A program made the translations under genes and the position numbers. Shown here piece by piece: positions 24,202 to 36,162 of a stretch of 64,000 nucleotides of DNA. This DNA is from Austropuccinia psidii (lineage: Eukaryota > Basidiomycota > Pucciniomycetes > Pucciniales > Sphaerophragmiaceae), in assembly GCA_023105745.1 (NCBI GenBank), contig JALGQZ010000008.1, positions 50,520,618 to 50,584,617 on the forward strand, in the 5' to 3' direction. Each line of letters starts with the position of its first letter. Within the stretch, counting starts at the first letter, position 1. A model generated the notes under the pieces. The model was not told where the DNA came from. It saw nothing but the letters and a program-made list of their open reading frames with translations, and did no database searches.

Positions 24202-27200
24202 CTAAATATCATGAAATAACGGCTTTATCATTACAAGCAGTCCACATGACAGAGCTTTGTTATCATACAATCCACAGTTACCTTCTATTTCTTCTTCAGA
24301 TATAATCAAGTGTCCATCATCAAAACCAACAGCTTTATAAATATTCAGATGCGGCCAATCTGGTAGGAAATTCACATCAATCTTCAAAGGTTTTAAAATC
24401 AGAAAGTTATTGTTCAGTATGCTAGATGGCTCAGAGACTTTGAAAATGCTATCAATAATACCAAATTGTCGTGAGTTGCCCCTCAGAAAACATATCACAC
24501 TGTTGCTGATATTTTTGGATTCAGTTGAAAATATATTGTTCCCAATATTAATGTTTGAAACTGGAAAATACCAAGGTGAGACAATCCTTGAAGTGGGAGG
24601 ACTTGTGGATTGCACGGTAGTGTCTAAGCTGATCCAATCAACTATTTCCCTTGTTGCATGAAAAGTCTGTAAGTACTCAACCAGGCAATCATAATTTTGT
24701 TGGTCATGGCGGGATGGCTTGTTATATTTATGGTGATTGAACACGGCAGGTGGCTGTGATTCGAAAAGCTGTTTTATTTCACATGGCACAGATGGGGATT
24801 TCAGGAGAACGGAAAGGTTGGAACATCGACAGATATGTTGAAGTAAGGTTTTATCTATATCATCTATTCAGAGTTGCAAAAAGTTAGTCTTATTCAGTTC
24901 AGGTGTTTAATCAATGTGAATATATTGATCTTATTAATTGACTTACATATCTTGTTATTTGTTGGCATCTTTGCAAATACTCCAATCAAGCGCTCATAAC
25001 CCCATGTGGCTGAGGCTTGTGCTGGGCCCCAACGTTGGAAGAGTTCGGGAATATGATCAGCAAAATGATGATTTGGTTTACTTTTCTGTTTTGGGAACAG
25101 GTGTTGATTGGAAAGGCGGAATTTTTTCCAATGTTCAGCAAATGCAGTCGCATCATCTATTGAAACAGTCCAGCTTGTGGCAATGTTGATAGCACTAATC
25201 AAATGGAATGTATTCTTGGCTAGTTCATTTGCAAGTTCTTCTGACTGACCCATTTTTCTTTGAGTGTTGGCAGATTGGTGTGCATCTAATGACATCTGTT
25301 GACTGAGCATTAGAAATGGAATATAGACCTTATATAAGAGAGCCCATTCAGCGGCTTTTAAGCTACCATGAGAGGGGGAACCCATTTTGCGGGGAACTCT
25401 TGTCCATGATGAGGGAATTATGGTCTCAGATATGATTTGTCGGAGATGCTCAAGAGCCTCACCCTTGATCTGGTGATCACTCAGTGCAGTGATATCCAAT
25501 TCAGAGGGTATTTCAGAAGTGGGGATGTAATCGGCATCAAATGAAGGAATCTCCGCAGAACCACTAGATGGATGTTCTGTGTTAGGGGTGGGCATTGGGA
25601 AGTAGTTTTTTCGGGTGGAAGTAGTGGGGAGTGGCTCATTTATTATTTTTGCTGCGTCTCTTCTCAGGGAGCGGGCCTCTCTCAATGTGATTTTATCAAG
25701 AGAGCTGTTGGAGGTCATGGAATCTGAGTCTGAACTTTTGGTGTCATTGGATTTCCTGCGGGACCTGAAGTAAATTTTTGATTTCGCCTCTGGAATGCAC
25801 AATTTGAAAGTTGCATGATCCTTCAAAATTCCAAGTATTAAATTATGCATTATGTCAAGATTAACCATTCTGGTTGCATCCCAATACGGAAGGTCTTCCA
25901 AAATTGAATATCGCACTCCATACTCAGAGAAAATTGCTTGTCTTTGTTGTGGGGTTGCCCGAAGCCATTTGGCAATGGTTGATTTATGACTTTGGTATGA
26001 GCGCGTGTAGTGAAATTGAGGACCAATTTCTTCAATTTGAGCTTTGTGAATGGTGCAAAAATTACAAAAGTGGTTTCCTGAATGGGAAATAAATCCAGTA
26101 AGCTTGCGCATGGCAACCACATCTGCAATGGCTGTGAGAATGGCAACACCGATAAAGGATCCTGATGGACCTGTTGAGGTGGGTGCAAAATGGTAACCTT
26201 GCCATAGCTCTTTGAGCTCGTTGATGAGTGGCATTAATAGATAATTCAATTGAAGCGCAGTTGGCTCCTTCGGACCAGGGATGATTCCTGCAACATAGAC
26301 ATTCTCGGGCTTCAATCTTTCACTTGGGGGGAGATTAAGACAAATAAGCATGATAGGTCCAATGCTAGCCAACCGGGTTGACTTTCCATGTGCATTAAAC
26401 CAGTCCACATATATGGAGAAGGCCAATGCACCAGGAATGGACATGAATGGGGGGTCATGGATATTTCTAGTGCCAGTGAAGCGTCTCCAGACCAATCCAT
26501 CCCAGACGTCACGTTTTGGGGAATCTTCGGGAGTTTGGGATTGTTGATGTTGATGCAGAATGTCCATAATTCCAGCCCGCTGGAGGAATCTGGCAAGCCA
26601 ATTTTTGAATGGTTGATAAATGAAATGTTTTGTTGGTATAAATTTTTGCTTCATGTTGGTTGTGTTTTGGGTGTGGGGTTCAGATGAATAGATGAATTTG
26701 CCTAATGATTGTGTGCAAGGGGGATCATGATCATTTGGGTCATTATGGCGTTGACAGTGGGGTTGGTCAGTTGTGACTGATTCAGTAAGGCCATTAAGAG
26801 AGAAACATTGAGGACAACATATATAGTTTTGAATCACTGGCTCCAATTGGAGATGTTCAAATATGGTACTCAGATCTTGAGGTATATGGAATGCAGGAGC
26901 GGGGGGACCAGCTGAGCTTGAGATACTGGACTTGATCAGCAGGTTCAGGGCGGGGTTGAGTATGCGTGAAGCCCTGCGGGGTAAATTATACCTTAATGAT
27001 AGAATGGCAGATATTATCATGCCTAGGTCTTGTGGGGGAAGGGTTTGACTGCCACTATATGGTTTCTGTGCAGTTGAATTGAGACCCGCTGGAGTTGGGA
27101 AAGTGCTTTGGGTCAAACGTGAATAATCAGCTGGGAAGATTTGATCCAATAGAATTTGTGGGCACCCAGATCCTGATGCAGAAGTAGGGATGTTTGGAAG

Positions 27201-27362
27201 AGATTTGGGTGCAATGGTTGATTTGAGCTTTTTAATGTGCTGTTTATATTGGAAAGGTGTGAAGGCAACTCCTTGCCTATCACCCTCAGGGGAAGAATGT
27301 GTTTGAGTTGAGCAGTGTTGACACATGCATATATGCATTGAGGAATATGGCCGGGTTGTCAT
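24202..27362 (-). CDS. Tnp2-type transposase of the giant transposon
   Basis: Two exons, 24947-27362 and 24202-24863, joined across an 83-nt intron (GTAAGT donor, AATAG acceptor), give an open frame of 1,025 codons plus stop. The N-terminus has a CxxC...H zinc-finger-like start (MCQHCSTQTHS). The RNase H-like core is recognisable: IYVDWFNAHGKS with the first acidic residue, IIPGPKEP (about residue 363-370), AIADVVAMRKLTGF with the second, a CNFC zinc pair, and NLDIMHN with the third. These are signatures of the Transposase_21/Tnp2 family of CACTA elements; the YVDWFN and IIPGPKEP forms are typical of basidiomycete Plavaka-like copies. It should cut and join the 46-bp ends. It is divergent from the gene at 28323. 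The start at 27362 is the first ATG of the open frame. Confidence 0.92.
24864..24946 (-). other. Intron of the transposase gene
   Basis: 83 nt. Splicing joins the IGVFAKMPTNNKI end of exon 1 to DIDKTLLQHI in frame. Confidence 0.8.
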
Positions 27363-28322
27363 TGTTGCAGGAATTGGGAGTACGGTTGGTTTGTGTATAA
27401 ATATCTATGGTTGATGTGAAAGTGTTTAGGAGTGTTATTAATTGGAAATAAAATTCAGTGATTATTTATGAAGGGGGAGATGATTTGAGCCAGCTGAGTA
27501 TTTTATCCCATTTGTAATGGAGCATGAGCTGCAGTGGATAAAGTTTAACATGTCTCATCTGGATGGCGGAATTGGTTAGGCGTTTAATTGGGTAAAATGC
27601 CATGCTGCTCAATGCTCATACATATTCTAGTTTATTTACACATTGTGATAGTGCGGGTTTGACCATTGAGGGGGTTCCATTAGTGAAGTGTTACCATTGA
27701 ATTGAGGGGATTAACATTTAATCCATGTACGCTGGCACGCCATCGTACATGGTTTAAACCTTATTACAGACATAACTATATAACTCTATTACATAAGGGG
27801 TTGGAGTGCAGCTAAAGTCTTGGTATTTGGTTTGAGTACGGCGGGCTTTGAATCAGTTGGAATGTGATTGGGATTGTCTTGCCTTTCGTGAAAAGGTGAT
27901 GTCTCTTTTGTGGGTAAATCCTTCATGAATATACCCCTTTACAGATGTACAATGTTGGGGAATTTCAATGCATATATTGGCAGTTTGGATAATTCACAAA
28001 ATGTGACAATGGGGAGGCGGAAATGTTACCAAATATGATTACCTATGGATGATGGGTCCCCTTTCAGATCAAGGAAATATCACATTATATGCTGGTAGGC
28101 CGTGCAGGGTGGTTTCCGACAAAAGCGGAGGAGCTCAAGAGGAGGCAGGGAGGATTCTCCTCAAAAGAGTCTTATCCGACTTCCACACAACACTTAGTTC
28201 CAACTATTCATAGAATTTCTCTATTCTAAATTTGAAAAGATTTCATCTCATATCACTCTATTTTATCATAATACTGAGGTGTTTTATCTAGTTAAAAGTA
28301 TTACTGTACTTTTTCGGCCCTT
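27363..28322. promoter_or_regulatory. Divergent promoter region between transposase and the 645-aa gene
   Basis: 960 bp without a supported gene. A TATTTATA-like motif on the minus strand lies about 40 bases upstream of the transposase ATG (near 27396-27404). It contains the palindrome at 27723-27752. Nothing else recognised. Confidence 0.5.
27723..27752. promoter_or_regulatory. Recurrent transposon palindrome, copy 1
   Basis: Thirty bases with 15-base arms, 13 of 15 pairs matching, core TGTACGCTGGCA. Related copies lie at 33490, 33623, 38574, 40504 and 43364. Confidence 0.7.
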
Positions 28323-30384
28323 ATGTCATCTTTCAAGTCACATAAATCCCGTTCAGGTTCTGTTCATGACTCAAATAGTGAATCTAGCATAGAATATGTT
28401 CAAACACAGTCACCATTGAGTCCCAACATTCCTCTCACAACCCCTATCGCATCCTCAATGAATGTATCAGGTCTTAACATTGATGTGGGCAATCCAAAGG
28501 CTCCAACTTCAAGCACTTGGTCGATCCCAAATATTTCCGTCACTCCAATTCCCCCGAATCCCACTAATACACAAATTCATGTGTCTCAGGGGCCAGAAGG
28601 CACACCTCAAATCTCCTCACACGCTAATCCCCAATCAAAATTTCCACGTGAGTTCCTCCTTAATCCCGGTCGGAGTCCAGTCGCATCCCAGGATCCCTTT
28701 GGCCAAAGTAAACAGCCAACCCTCAATATTCCATCAGGATCGCAGGTTCATGTGGGTGATGAAAGGCGCGTGGATGGGGGGCGACGAAAAAGACCTTTGG
28801 AAAATGTAACTTGGAGCGGTCTGTCGGAGGGAAATCCAGTATTGACGCTTCATCAAAGTAAGTCATTTGAATTTTGGAGTAGAAACTTATTCATGATTTG
28901 ATATGTTTGTTTCATGGGTTAGATATGGCACCTAAAGGCAAGTCAGTCCGATCTCAGGAGCCAATTGAAGATCGTGAGGATGACCAGTCTTCATTAATGT
29001 TTTAATGTGTTAACTGATGATTTGCATAGCAGGGGATGAACTTTATGCGTCTTCACCTCTGGTCCACAAAGAGAAAGTCAGTGGACGTCATCATCCATAT
29101 GCCTCCAAACCAAGAACGGGTCATGCCAGTACATCAAGAGAAACAATGGTGGATGATGAGGATGAGAACATGTCTCCGACTCAAAGTGAAAGAAATGATG
29201 AACCAAGGAGGGACAATTTCACAGCGCATGAGCAAGGCACTCAATCAAATAGTGAGTTCACCCATCCTCAGCTGGGCCTCGCCCAGAGTATGCTTGAACA
29301 ATCCGAGGTCAGACAGCAAAGGAACCAGGCCCGCAAAGCTCACAATGTGGCGAAACGTGCAAGCCAGAAGGAGCAACAAAAATGGCTGAAGGCAGAACTT
29401 CCAGAGAATGTCCATGGAATGAGATCAGCAGTACACGCACATTGCCTGTTCCTACTCAAAGTTAGGGATAAGGATTTTTCCTCACTACCAACACCACCCA
29501 GCACAGAAGAGCGTGAAATTGCAATTCAAGTGGCTGGTCATCTCGGTTATGTCCCCGAGGATGTGTTCAATGAGCCATCAACACAGGTTCAGTCTCAGGG
29601 TTTCCAAAGCTACTGCGAAAATGAGCTCCACAAGCTAGGACTAAAGCGATTCACTTGGGACTGGGAGAGCTCATGGCAACATCCGTTCAACGAGCTGATG
29701 TCTATGGTGTTTTACCGTACATTCCGTCTCGCACTTGTCAGCACTGAGTATCATCACTACTGTTGGAACAAGGATCATAACAACTATGGGGTCGTGGCGG
29801 CTTTAATGGAGCAATATTTCACTTATTTGAAAAGAGAATGGAAGTCTATTCAAAAGGATGCCGAGTATTTGGTAAAAAAGAAAGAGAATCAAAAGCTCGC
29901 AAAGATTCGTCAAAGAGTTAGTTACTGTATCTCTTCTTCATTGTGGACCAAGTCTGATGATGATCTACTTGATTATGTGCAGACCTGTGAGCGCCGTCGT
30001 GAATGGTGTGATACGGCTAAATTTCCCATCCTAGCATCACAATTCAATGACCCTCGAGTATGCTCAGATACTGAGGAGGTACTGGAAAATGGCCGTCAAG
30101 TTTACCGCAAAGTGGGATTACGCTGGCGCTCCCAGTTATTTAATGATTTGGTATTGAAAATGGATAGAGACATAGAGTTTTGTAATCGGATTAAAAAAAA
30201 GGGTAAAAAAACTATTGATAGATTGCCAGAATTACGATCGACAGATGATGGTGATATTCCGGAAGGCCTATCATTTCAGGTATTTGATCAAGATTGGCTC
30301 AAAGGCTGTAGTAAGATGCAGACTAGCGCCCTCAAGATACTTGACATGCCAGTTATTAGGCCTAATGGTGATGCTCTGCAATAA
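28323..30384 (+). CDS. Unrecognised 645-aa transposon protein
   Basis: Three exons (28323-28857, 28923-28973, 29033-30384) with GTAAGT and GTGAGG donors sum to 1,938 nt, an open frame of 645 codons. The first 180 residues are Ser/Pro/Asn-rich and look disordered. A basic and glutamine-rich stretch (VRQQRNQARKAHNVAKRASQ) precedes a compact C-terminal half rich in Trp, Tyr and His, with FTWDWESSW, YHHYCWNKDHNNY and a Lys-rich region KKKENQKLAKIRQR. I do not recognise a family or a catalytic motif. It is divergent from the transposase and convergent with SNF2. An accessory DNA-binding role like TnpA of plant CACTA elements is possible but is only a guess from position. Confidence 0.8.
28858..28922 (+). 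other. Intron 1 of the 645-aa gene
   Basis: 65 nt, GTAAGT donor and GGGTTAG acceptor. Confidence 0.75.
28974..29032 (+). other. Intron 2 of the 645-aa gene
   Basis: 59 nt, GTGAGG donor, TTAACTGAT branch-like site, GCATAGCAG acceptor. Chosen because it is the only nearby donor in the right phase that avoids the stop at about 29003. Confidence 0.65.
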
Positions 30385-30690
30385 CTTAGTAATTGGTCAC
30401 GGTATAGCACTGTGACAAATTAAAATTTTGTGAATTATTTGTGCAGGTGTAATAAAATCTGATTATTATCTCTTAAGGATGCAACAACTTGCTAAATATG
30501 TTAGAATATAGACAATATGAATTGAAATGTATCACCGTCTCCCTTGCAATAATACTCTATTGCTCATTTTCATTGAGGAAATATTGAAGAAGTTCGATCC
30601 AGCTCATGGTGTTCATAATTGTGGACCTGTGCCAGAGTCAACAGGAGTTATCAACTTTGTCAATCACAAATTATATAATATCAGTAAGGC
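30385..30690. other. Convergent gap between the 645-aa gene and SNF2
   Basis: AT-rich 3' flanking sequence. No gene, palindrome or repeat recognised. Confidence 0.5.
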
Positions 30691-33123
30691 TCATGCAGTT
30701 AATGATTTTTTCTTTTCTTGGACCTATTGGTAATTGGAATATGGCATTCCCATAAGGAATGATTTCAGAATAGTAATACAATCAAGTGAAAGATGAGCTT
30801 GAAAGGTACCTTCCGCATGTTGACCTCAACTGAATGAGGAGTGATATAGTGGATGACCTGTACAGGTCGTTGTTGGCCAATACGATGTAGACGATCAACA
30901 GCCTGAGCCTCAATGGCTGGGTTCCAATTGGGCTCCTGGAAATGTGGATGTCAGGGTCCGAAAATCAGGGGAGAATTTTGGGGGGCCCCTCACCATTAAA
31001 TAGACTACATTAGCACAAGTTATATTGAGGCCAGTTCCAGCCGCGGCAATGGATGCAATGAGTACTTCACATTCAGGATTATTGAAGAAATTCTCAAGCG
31101 CCTTGTCCTGCGCTCGTGGTGTAATTGTTCCATCAATTCGTGCTGAAAGGATAGAGTGATGGGCAAGAGCAATACCAATTCTACAATATAAAAAAGTCAG
31201 ATGGAGTCAATTGGTAATGGATGCATATTAGAATTAACGCACAAATCTAGAAATTGGGTCCATTGGGTATAAACCACCGATTTCGTTGGACCACACCTTG
31301 TTTGTTTGTTCTTCATTAAGCTTTGTAGGAGGTGTGCAATTTTACTACTCATCATGCATGTTTCCACATCCACAATAGTTCGTGTGATTCTTGGGGAGTT
31401 ATCCTGAGTGCTCCTGCCCTCGGGGTCTTCCAGCTCCGCCTCCGCAATTGTGTTAAGCATGATGTGATGGTTACAACATATTCGCAGCTTATTAATATTT
31501 CTGAAAAACTCTCCTGGTCCTTTGCTTTTGGATGATAGGAATTCTTCATATAATGTGGAATATTCTTGCTGCATGGTCGGGTTGAGTGGGAGCAGCTCAT
31601 AATGATGGCTAATAGTGGGGAGAGATTCGAGATGTGTGGTTTTGGTGCGGCGCAAACTTAAATGCCGCAATGCCAAATGCAAAATATCATTGCAACCTTT
31701 TGAAAGACTACTCAGGATGAATGGTGACCAGTTATCTTGATCGGCGCTCTGGGGTTGAGTGATGAAGGATATTATGCCCAAAAGGTCATAAATGATGTTG
31801 TGAATAGGTGTGCCCGTTAAACATATTCGACGGGATGAAAGGAGGCTATTAATGGCACGGTGAGTGGCAGTGTATTGAGAGCGAATATAGCTATAAGAGG
31901 GGGCAAGGGTTATTGGATATAAAAGGTAATTTGAATCATTTAAGCTCAGCCACTCACTGTGCTTCATCCAAGATTATACGATGCCAATTGATTTGAAAAA
32001 TGAATGATGTAGAGGGATTGGTTTGCTTAAATTCTTGGGTGATAGTATTGTAAGAAGTGATGATGATATCATATTTTAAGATGTCGGCTTGGGATAATGA
32101 GTGACGAGTGGGACCATGGTAGATTTTGGCATGCAGTGCTCCAGCCTGAGCATGCTTGGATATTTCTGATTGCCAGTTGGTAATTAAGCGAGGGGGGCAG
32201 ATGATCATGGTGGGCGTGGAGCGATGGGGGTTTGCAATCAACCGCTCCTTGGAGGTACCAATTAGAGCAATGGCCTGAATGGTTTTACCTAATCCCATAT
32301 CATCCGCAAGCAGTCCTCCAAGAGGGGTATTGGTCAAAAGGGATTCAAATGAGCTAACGACCTTGTTTGTAATGATGTGCCTGGCATTAAAAGTGGATCC
32401 TGGGGGTGAGGTTGCCCAAAGGTTACGGGCTGATTGGCCATTGGGGATTTCTCGATCCCAGAGAAAAGCTAGTCCGGTCTTTTGATGAGGGAGGAGGGGG
32501 GTTTGAATAATGGCATGGGGCGGGGTCATCATGGGGAGGTCTGATCCACTGGGTAATTGTATCAGTTTTTGCTTGGAAATCAATGATGAAACAGCAGGAT
32601 ATGAAGCAGGCGTCAAGTTTGAAGCGGGAAATGTCGGAGTAAAGAGTTGACATTGACAATGAGTAGTACAGTCATATTCTTTGGGCATTTTAAGCTTGAA
32701 ATCTTGTGTTCGAAAGCTTTCCATTATGAATAGAACGTTTGGATACCATGTGAAGAACATCAATGCTAGATTGGGTTTCTGAGATGAGGAGGGATCATTG
32801 GCATCAGTCATAAATACTCCCTCAACGAATAATATTTGAGTAGGATTGGATTGGCAATTTTCAATCCATGCCCCACCAGGACCACAGTGCATGAACGTTT
32901 TGGGTGCCCCAAGGAATGGTATCAACGTTTGGGAAAGGGTTCCCGGGAGAGAGCCAATAGCATGCTGGTGATTGGGGAGATATACGAATATGTTGTGTTG
33001 ATTGTGCCATAGGATAATCCAAGAACCTAAGTGGGAATTCTCAGGCTTTAAGGTTATATCACTATTTATTTGAATACGAATATTAATCATCCCAATGCAA
33101 AGTGGTTGTGAAGGGGTTGACAT
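30691..33123 (-). CDS. SNF2/Rad5-like DEAH ATPase
   Basis: Five exons in transcription order (31958-33123, 31243-31890, 30994-31180, 30810-30935, 30691-30723) total 2,160 nt and give 719 residues without a stop. Motifs: LLPHQKTGLAFLWDRE before the core, Walker A DDMGLGKT, motif Ia IICPPRLITNW, DEAH (its histidine codon is completed by splicing), motif III LTGTPIHN, motif V GTGLN, and motif VI QAVDRLHRIGQQRPV. All helicase motifs of an active SWI2/SNF2 ATPase are present. I see no RING finger between the lobes, unlike Rad5/HLTF. The N-terminal 220 residues are unassigned. The protein should act in the nucleus on nucleosomes or DNA-bound proteins. SNF2 is fused to a TET/JBP domain in kinetoplastid JBP2; here the two are separate genes of one element. 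Confidence 0.92.
30724..31957 (-). other. Introns of the SNF2 gene (four)
   Basis: 31891-31957 (67 nt), 31181-31242 (62 nt), 30936-30993 (58 nt) and 30724-30809 (86 nt), all GT-AG on the minus strand. Splicing restores DEAH, joins FLD to LIGIAL, joins VVYLM to EPNWNP, and leads to the terminal QEKKKSLTA. Confidence 0.8.
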
Positions 33124-33489
33124 GATGGCTATTTTGAATTATTTGGGGACAGTTGGGAATTATATGATCGGGAAGGGTTAGCTAAAGGGAATGAAGAGGA
33201 ATAAGCGCAGGTGGGGAACTTATATGAGTGGCAGCAACAGGCCAAAAGGGGGATGGCCTGTGGTTACGTGCATGGTCTTGATGGAGGTGGGCCTCTTGGG
33301 CTCATAATTTTCATATCCGATTTGGGGCATATATCAAGGCAAGGTGGCCAAAATGTGGGTGCACCATTTGACTGCTGGATCTGCAGCGAGTTACGAAACC
33401 TTTGGTGGAACAAGGCTGACATTAGCACATCCGAAATTGGGTGGGTTGTAGCAGCTTATTGTGGAGGGCATATTAGAGGCATGCAGTCA

Positions 33490-33513
33490 TGTTCGCTGGT
33501 GTGACAGCGAACA
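33490..33513. promoter_or_regulatory. Recurrent transposon palindrome, copy 2
   Basis: Perfect 9-base arms TGTTCGCTG and CAGCGAACA around a 6-base centre. A shorter relative of copy 3, 110 bases away. Confidence 0.65.
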
Positions 33514-33622
33514 ATGAGCGTATCCTCCCCAGGTTAATTGTTCACAGGGACCTACTGGGCAATGTTGGCAGTTTCAAAGGGCAATCTCACTGTGGGGATG
33601 TTTGTGTGTGGGCGGGTGAGAT

Positions 33623-33648
33623 ATGTTCGGTGGCATGCCACCGAACAT
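33623..33648. promoter_or_regulatory. Recurrent transposon palindrome, copy 3
   Basis: A perfect 26-base palindrome with half-site ATGTTCGGTGGCA. It lies about 500 bases upstream of the SNF2 start. Confidence 0.75.
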
Positions 33649-34845
33649 GACTTTGGTTTGGCCTGAAGTTTTTTGCTGACTGATGCATACTGGGCTTTCA
33701 GGGGGGAAAGTCTGGGATGATCAAAGGGGGCGCCAGCCGTGAGCCGTGATCCACATATACATTCACCCCTATGGCGTTTGAGGCGAGTACTAATCCACCG
33801 AGATTGGCATTGGCCTCTTTGCCTCACGCGCGTACAGAACTCCGGAGAAAGAGGCCACACGCCCGAGGAATTTTTTGGCTGCAAGCCAGGTGCCACAACT
33901 TGCGCGGGGCGTGTGAGAACGTGAAGAAAATGACCCGCGGTGGGAGATACCCACGTGAACATGACCAGCCTCAGCAATCATAGGCTGGGATTGTTATTCT
34001 AATGTGGATGAGGCTGAAGCGAATCCACACTGATTGGCCTCAGGTTTCCACGCGCAAGCGGGTGAGCGTCTGCAGTCAAGCTGACAACCCGACCAAGAAA
34101 ATAGGCAGCTGGAAGACTGGCAGTAAAATGTCTTCCAGGCGTGTGAAAGTTGCCTGTGTATGACCCATCGGGGGTGCGTATGAAAGCGTGTGGCTGCCCG
34201 ACAATGAACAAGCGGGCCAGTCATTGTTTGCCCCAACAATGGCACCGGAGTGAATCAACTCTTTGTGTTAGACCCAAATATTAAGTCATCCCATTAAGAC
34301 CCACTTACATTAATTTGGATTACATGCGCATCTGTGCCGTAGTTAGGCAGAGCTGTCCAACAAGGTGCATCAAAGGGATGCAGGTGAGAGATATGACTCG
34401 ATGGCTTGACGTTATTGCATGTTACATTGTTGAACAGCTTTTTGCTCTGCCCCGCAGTACATTTACAAAGGTGTACTGCGTACTACAGTGTCGACTGTAC
34501 TGTACAGATCAGGAAGGTGTAATACTACTTGAGCCTGCATCCATCTAGCAAATGTGCATGCACCTTCCGATCGTTTGCATTTACGTAGCTCATGTGCCAC
34601 ATGCTCAGCATTGCGTTTCACCCGATTTGCACACGCAAGCTGAGCATGTCATGGTCAAAAGCACCGTGAGAAAGTGCTCAGTAAAGCCATGGAATGAACT
34701 TTTTTGCAATAGTTCATTGGAAGGCTCAGTTTGGAGCACTTCACCAAAGCGTGTGAAATGCTGCACCTGGCTGAAATGTCATCCGATGCTGTGCCAAATG
34801 CTCAGAGTGCGCACATACAAAAACGACTGAGCAATGGCTCAGCAT

Positions 34846-35581
34846 GGTGCATTTGATATTGTTATATCTATAGTTCAATCACTGTGCAATTCCAATGTTC
34901 AGCCACTGAGCATTTCAATTATGACCCGAAAGCAAACCTGAGCAATGGGTCGAGGCAAGCTCACGCTGTATTCACTTGTCTTGCAGCCCCCCCCTTTGTT
35001 CACATACTATTACCAGGCCATATGGCCGGTAATCTCGCCGCGGTCACTTGTGACCAAATGTACCGGGTGCTTTTCTGCATGGGTCACTTGTGGATTGCAC
35101 CCACAATGCACATTCAACATGGGCCTCACGACCACCCTCCTGGGTGATCGGGTGGCTATTTAAGGAAACAAAGGGGATTTGACTCAGCTTGACAATTCAA
35201 TAAATTGCAATACTCAGCGGTGCATTTTATATTGTTATATCAATTGTTCAATTACTGTGCAATTAAAATGTTCAGCCACTGAGCATTTCAATTATGACCC
35301 GAAAGCAAACCTGAGCAATGGGTCGAGGCAAGCTCACGCTGTATTCACTTGTCTTACAGCCCCCCCCTTTGTTCAAAGACTATCACCAGGCCATAAGGCC
35401 GGTGATCTTGCCGCGGTCACTTGTGCATTGCACCCACAATGCACAATCAATAAGGGCCTCACGACCACCCTCCTGGGTGATCGGGTGGCAATTTAAGGAA
35501 ACAAAGGGGATTTGACTCAGCATGACAATTCAATAAATTGCAATACTCAGCTTGACAATTCAATAAATTGAAATACTCAGC
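34846..35581 (+). repeat. Tandem duplication, period about 373 bp
   Basis: Copy 1 is 34846-35218 and copy 2 is 35219-35551, the latter lacking about 40 bases in its middle. Both contain the stretch CCCGAAAGCAAACCTGAGCA and end in GACAATTCAATAAATTGCAA, and the tail (about 30 bases) is copied once more to 35581. It lies upstream of the zinc-cluster gene. Confidence 0.85.
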
Positions 35582-35623
35582 CAGACCCCCATTGTTCTTC
35601 TGCCTCACGCGAGCATTTCACTT

Positions 35624-35710
35624 CTCAGTTGCAGCATTCGCTGAGACTCAGCTTCAATTTTGCCCACACGCCTTGAAGCTGAGACTTTTGCGGGTGCTGC
35701 AACTGCTGAG
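35624..35710. promoter_or_regulatory. Large imperfect hairpin next to a TATA box
   Basis: Arms 35624-35657 and 35673-35710 pair around a 15-base loop, with best blocks GACTCAGCTTCAA against TTGAAGCTGAGAC and GTTGCAGCA against TGCTGCAAC. The arms are made of CTCAGC/GCTGAG units. It ends 21 bases before the TATA box. Confidence 0.65.
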
Positions 35711-35731
35711 ATCGTCTCAGCTTCACCTTGG

Positions 35732-35738
35732 TATAAAA
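35732..35738 (+). promoter_or_regulatory. TATA box of the zinc-cluster gene
   Basis: TATAAAA followed by a pyrimidine-rich stretch, 425 bases upstream of the ATG at 36163. The 5' untranslated region would contain the intron at 36092-36162. Confidence 0.6.
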
Positions 35739-36091
35739 GACCATCTTCACACGACACGCACTTCACTTTCTTTCTCACCCGCTCCACTTCGCTCAACCTC
35801 ACCCGCGTTTGTCCTTCTTGTGCGTATTCCCCCTCGTCTTCCTGCCTTTCCAGTCTTTTCTTTCGCACTCGACTAACCCCACTCCCCTTCCTGCTCGCTT
35901 TTTGTTTTTCCTGCTAATACTTTCAGAACCCCACTTCTATCTACTTTGTACGTTTTCTCCAATTAAACTTTCGTCAACATTATGTACCGATATTAATATT
36001 TTTCTTTCTTCACGACTTCCTTCCAGACTTTTAAAAACTTCCGACTAGAGCGTTTTTATATTGATTCCGTTTTAAATTTATATAAATCATC

Positions 36092-36162
36092 GTATGTCTT
36101 CCTTTTCTTTCTTGATTGCTTACTTTCTATTCAGTTACTAACCTGTTTTGTTTTGTTTTTAG
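36092..36162 (+). other. 5'-UTR intron of the zinc-cluster gene
   Basis: GTATGT donor, perfect TTACTAAC branch site and a TTTTTAG acceptor that ends exactly before the ATG. Confidence 0.75.

Larger units (their letters stand above)
33124..35618. repeat. Long gene-poor gap upstream of SNF2 and the zinc-cluster gene
   Basis: About 2.5 kb, GC-richer than the LTRs, without a supported gene. It holds two palindromes (33490 and 33623), many CTCAGC/GCTGAG hexamers from about 34590 onward, and the 373-bp tandem duplication described separately. The short frames here change at every repeat and have no recognisable product. Confidence 0.6.

Noticed and set aside
33552..34258. Several overlapping frames on both strands upstream of SNF2
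   Set aside because: GC-rich spacer, no conserved motif, frames overlap in all phases and cross a palindrome.
35568..36048. Frames at 35568-35876, 35660-35917 and 35809-36048
   Set aside because: They cover the hairpin, TATA box and 5' leader of the zinc-cluster gene. Low-complexity Ser/Phe/Leu content.
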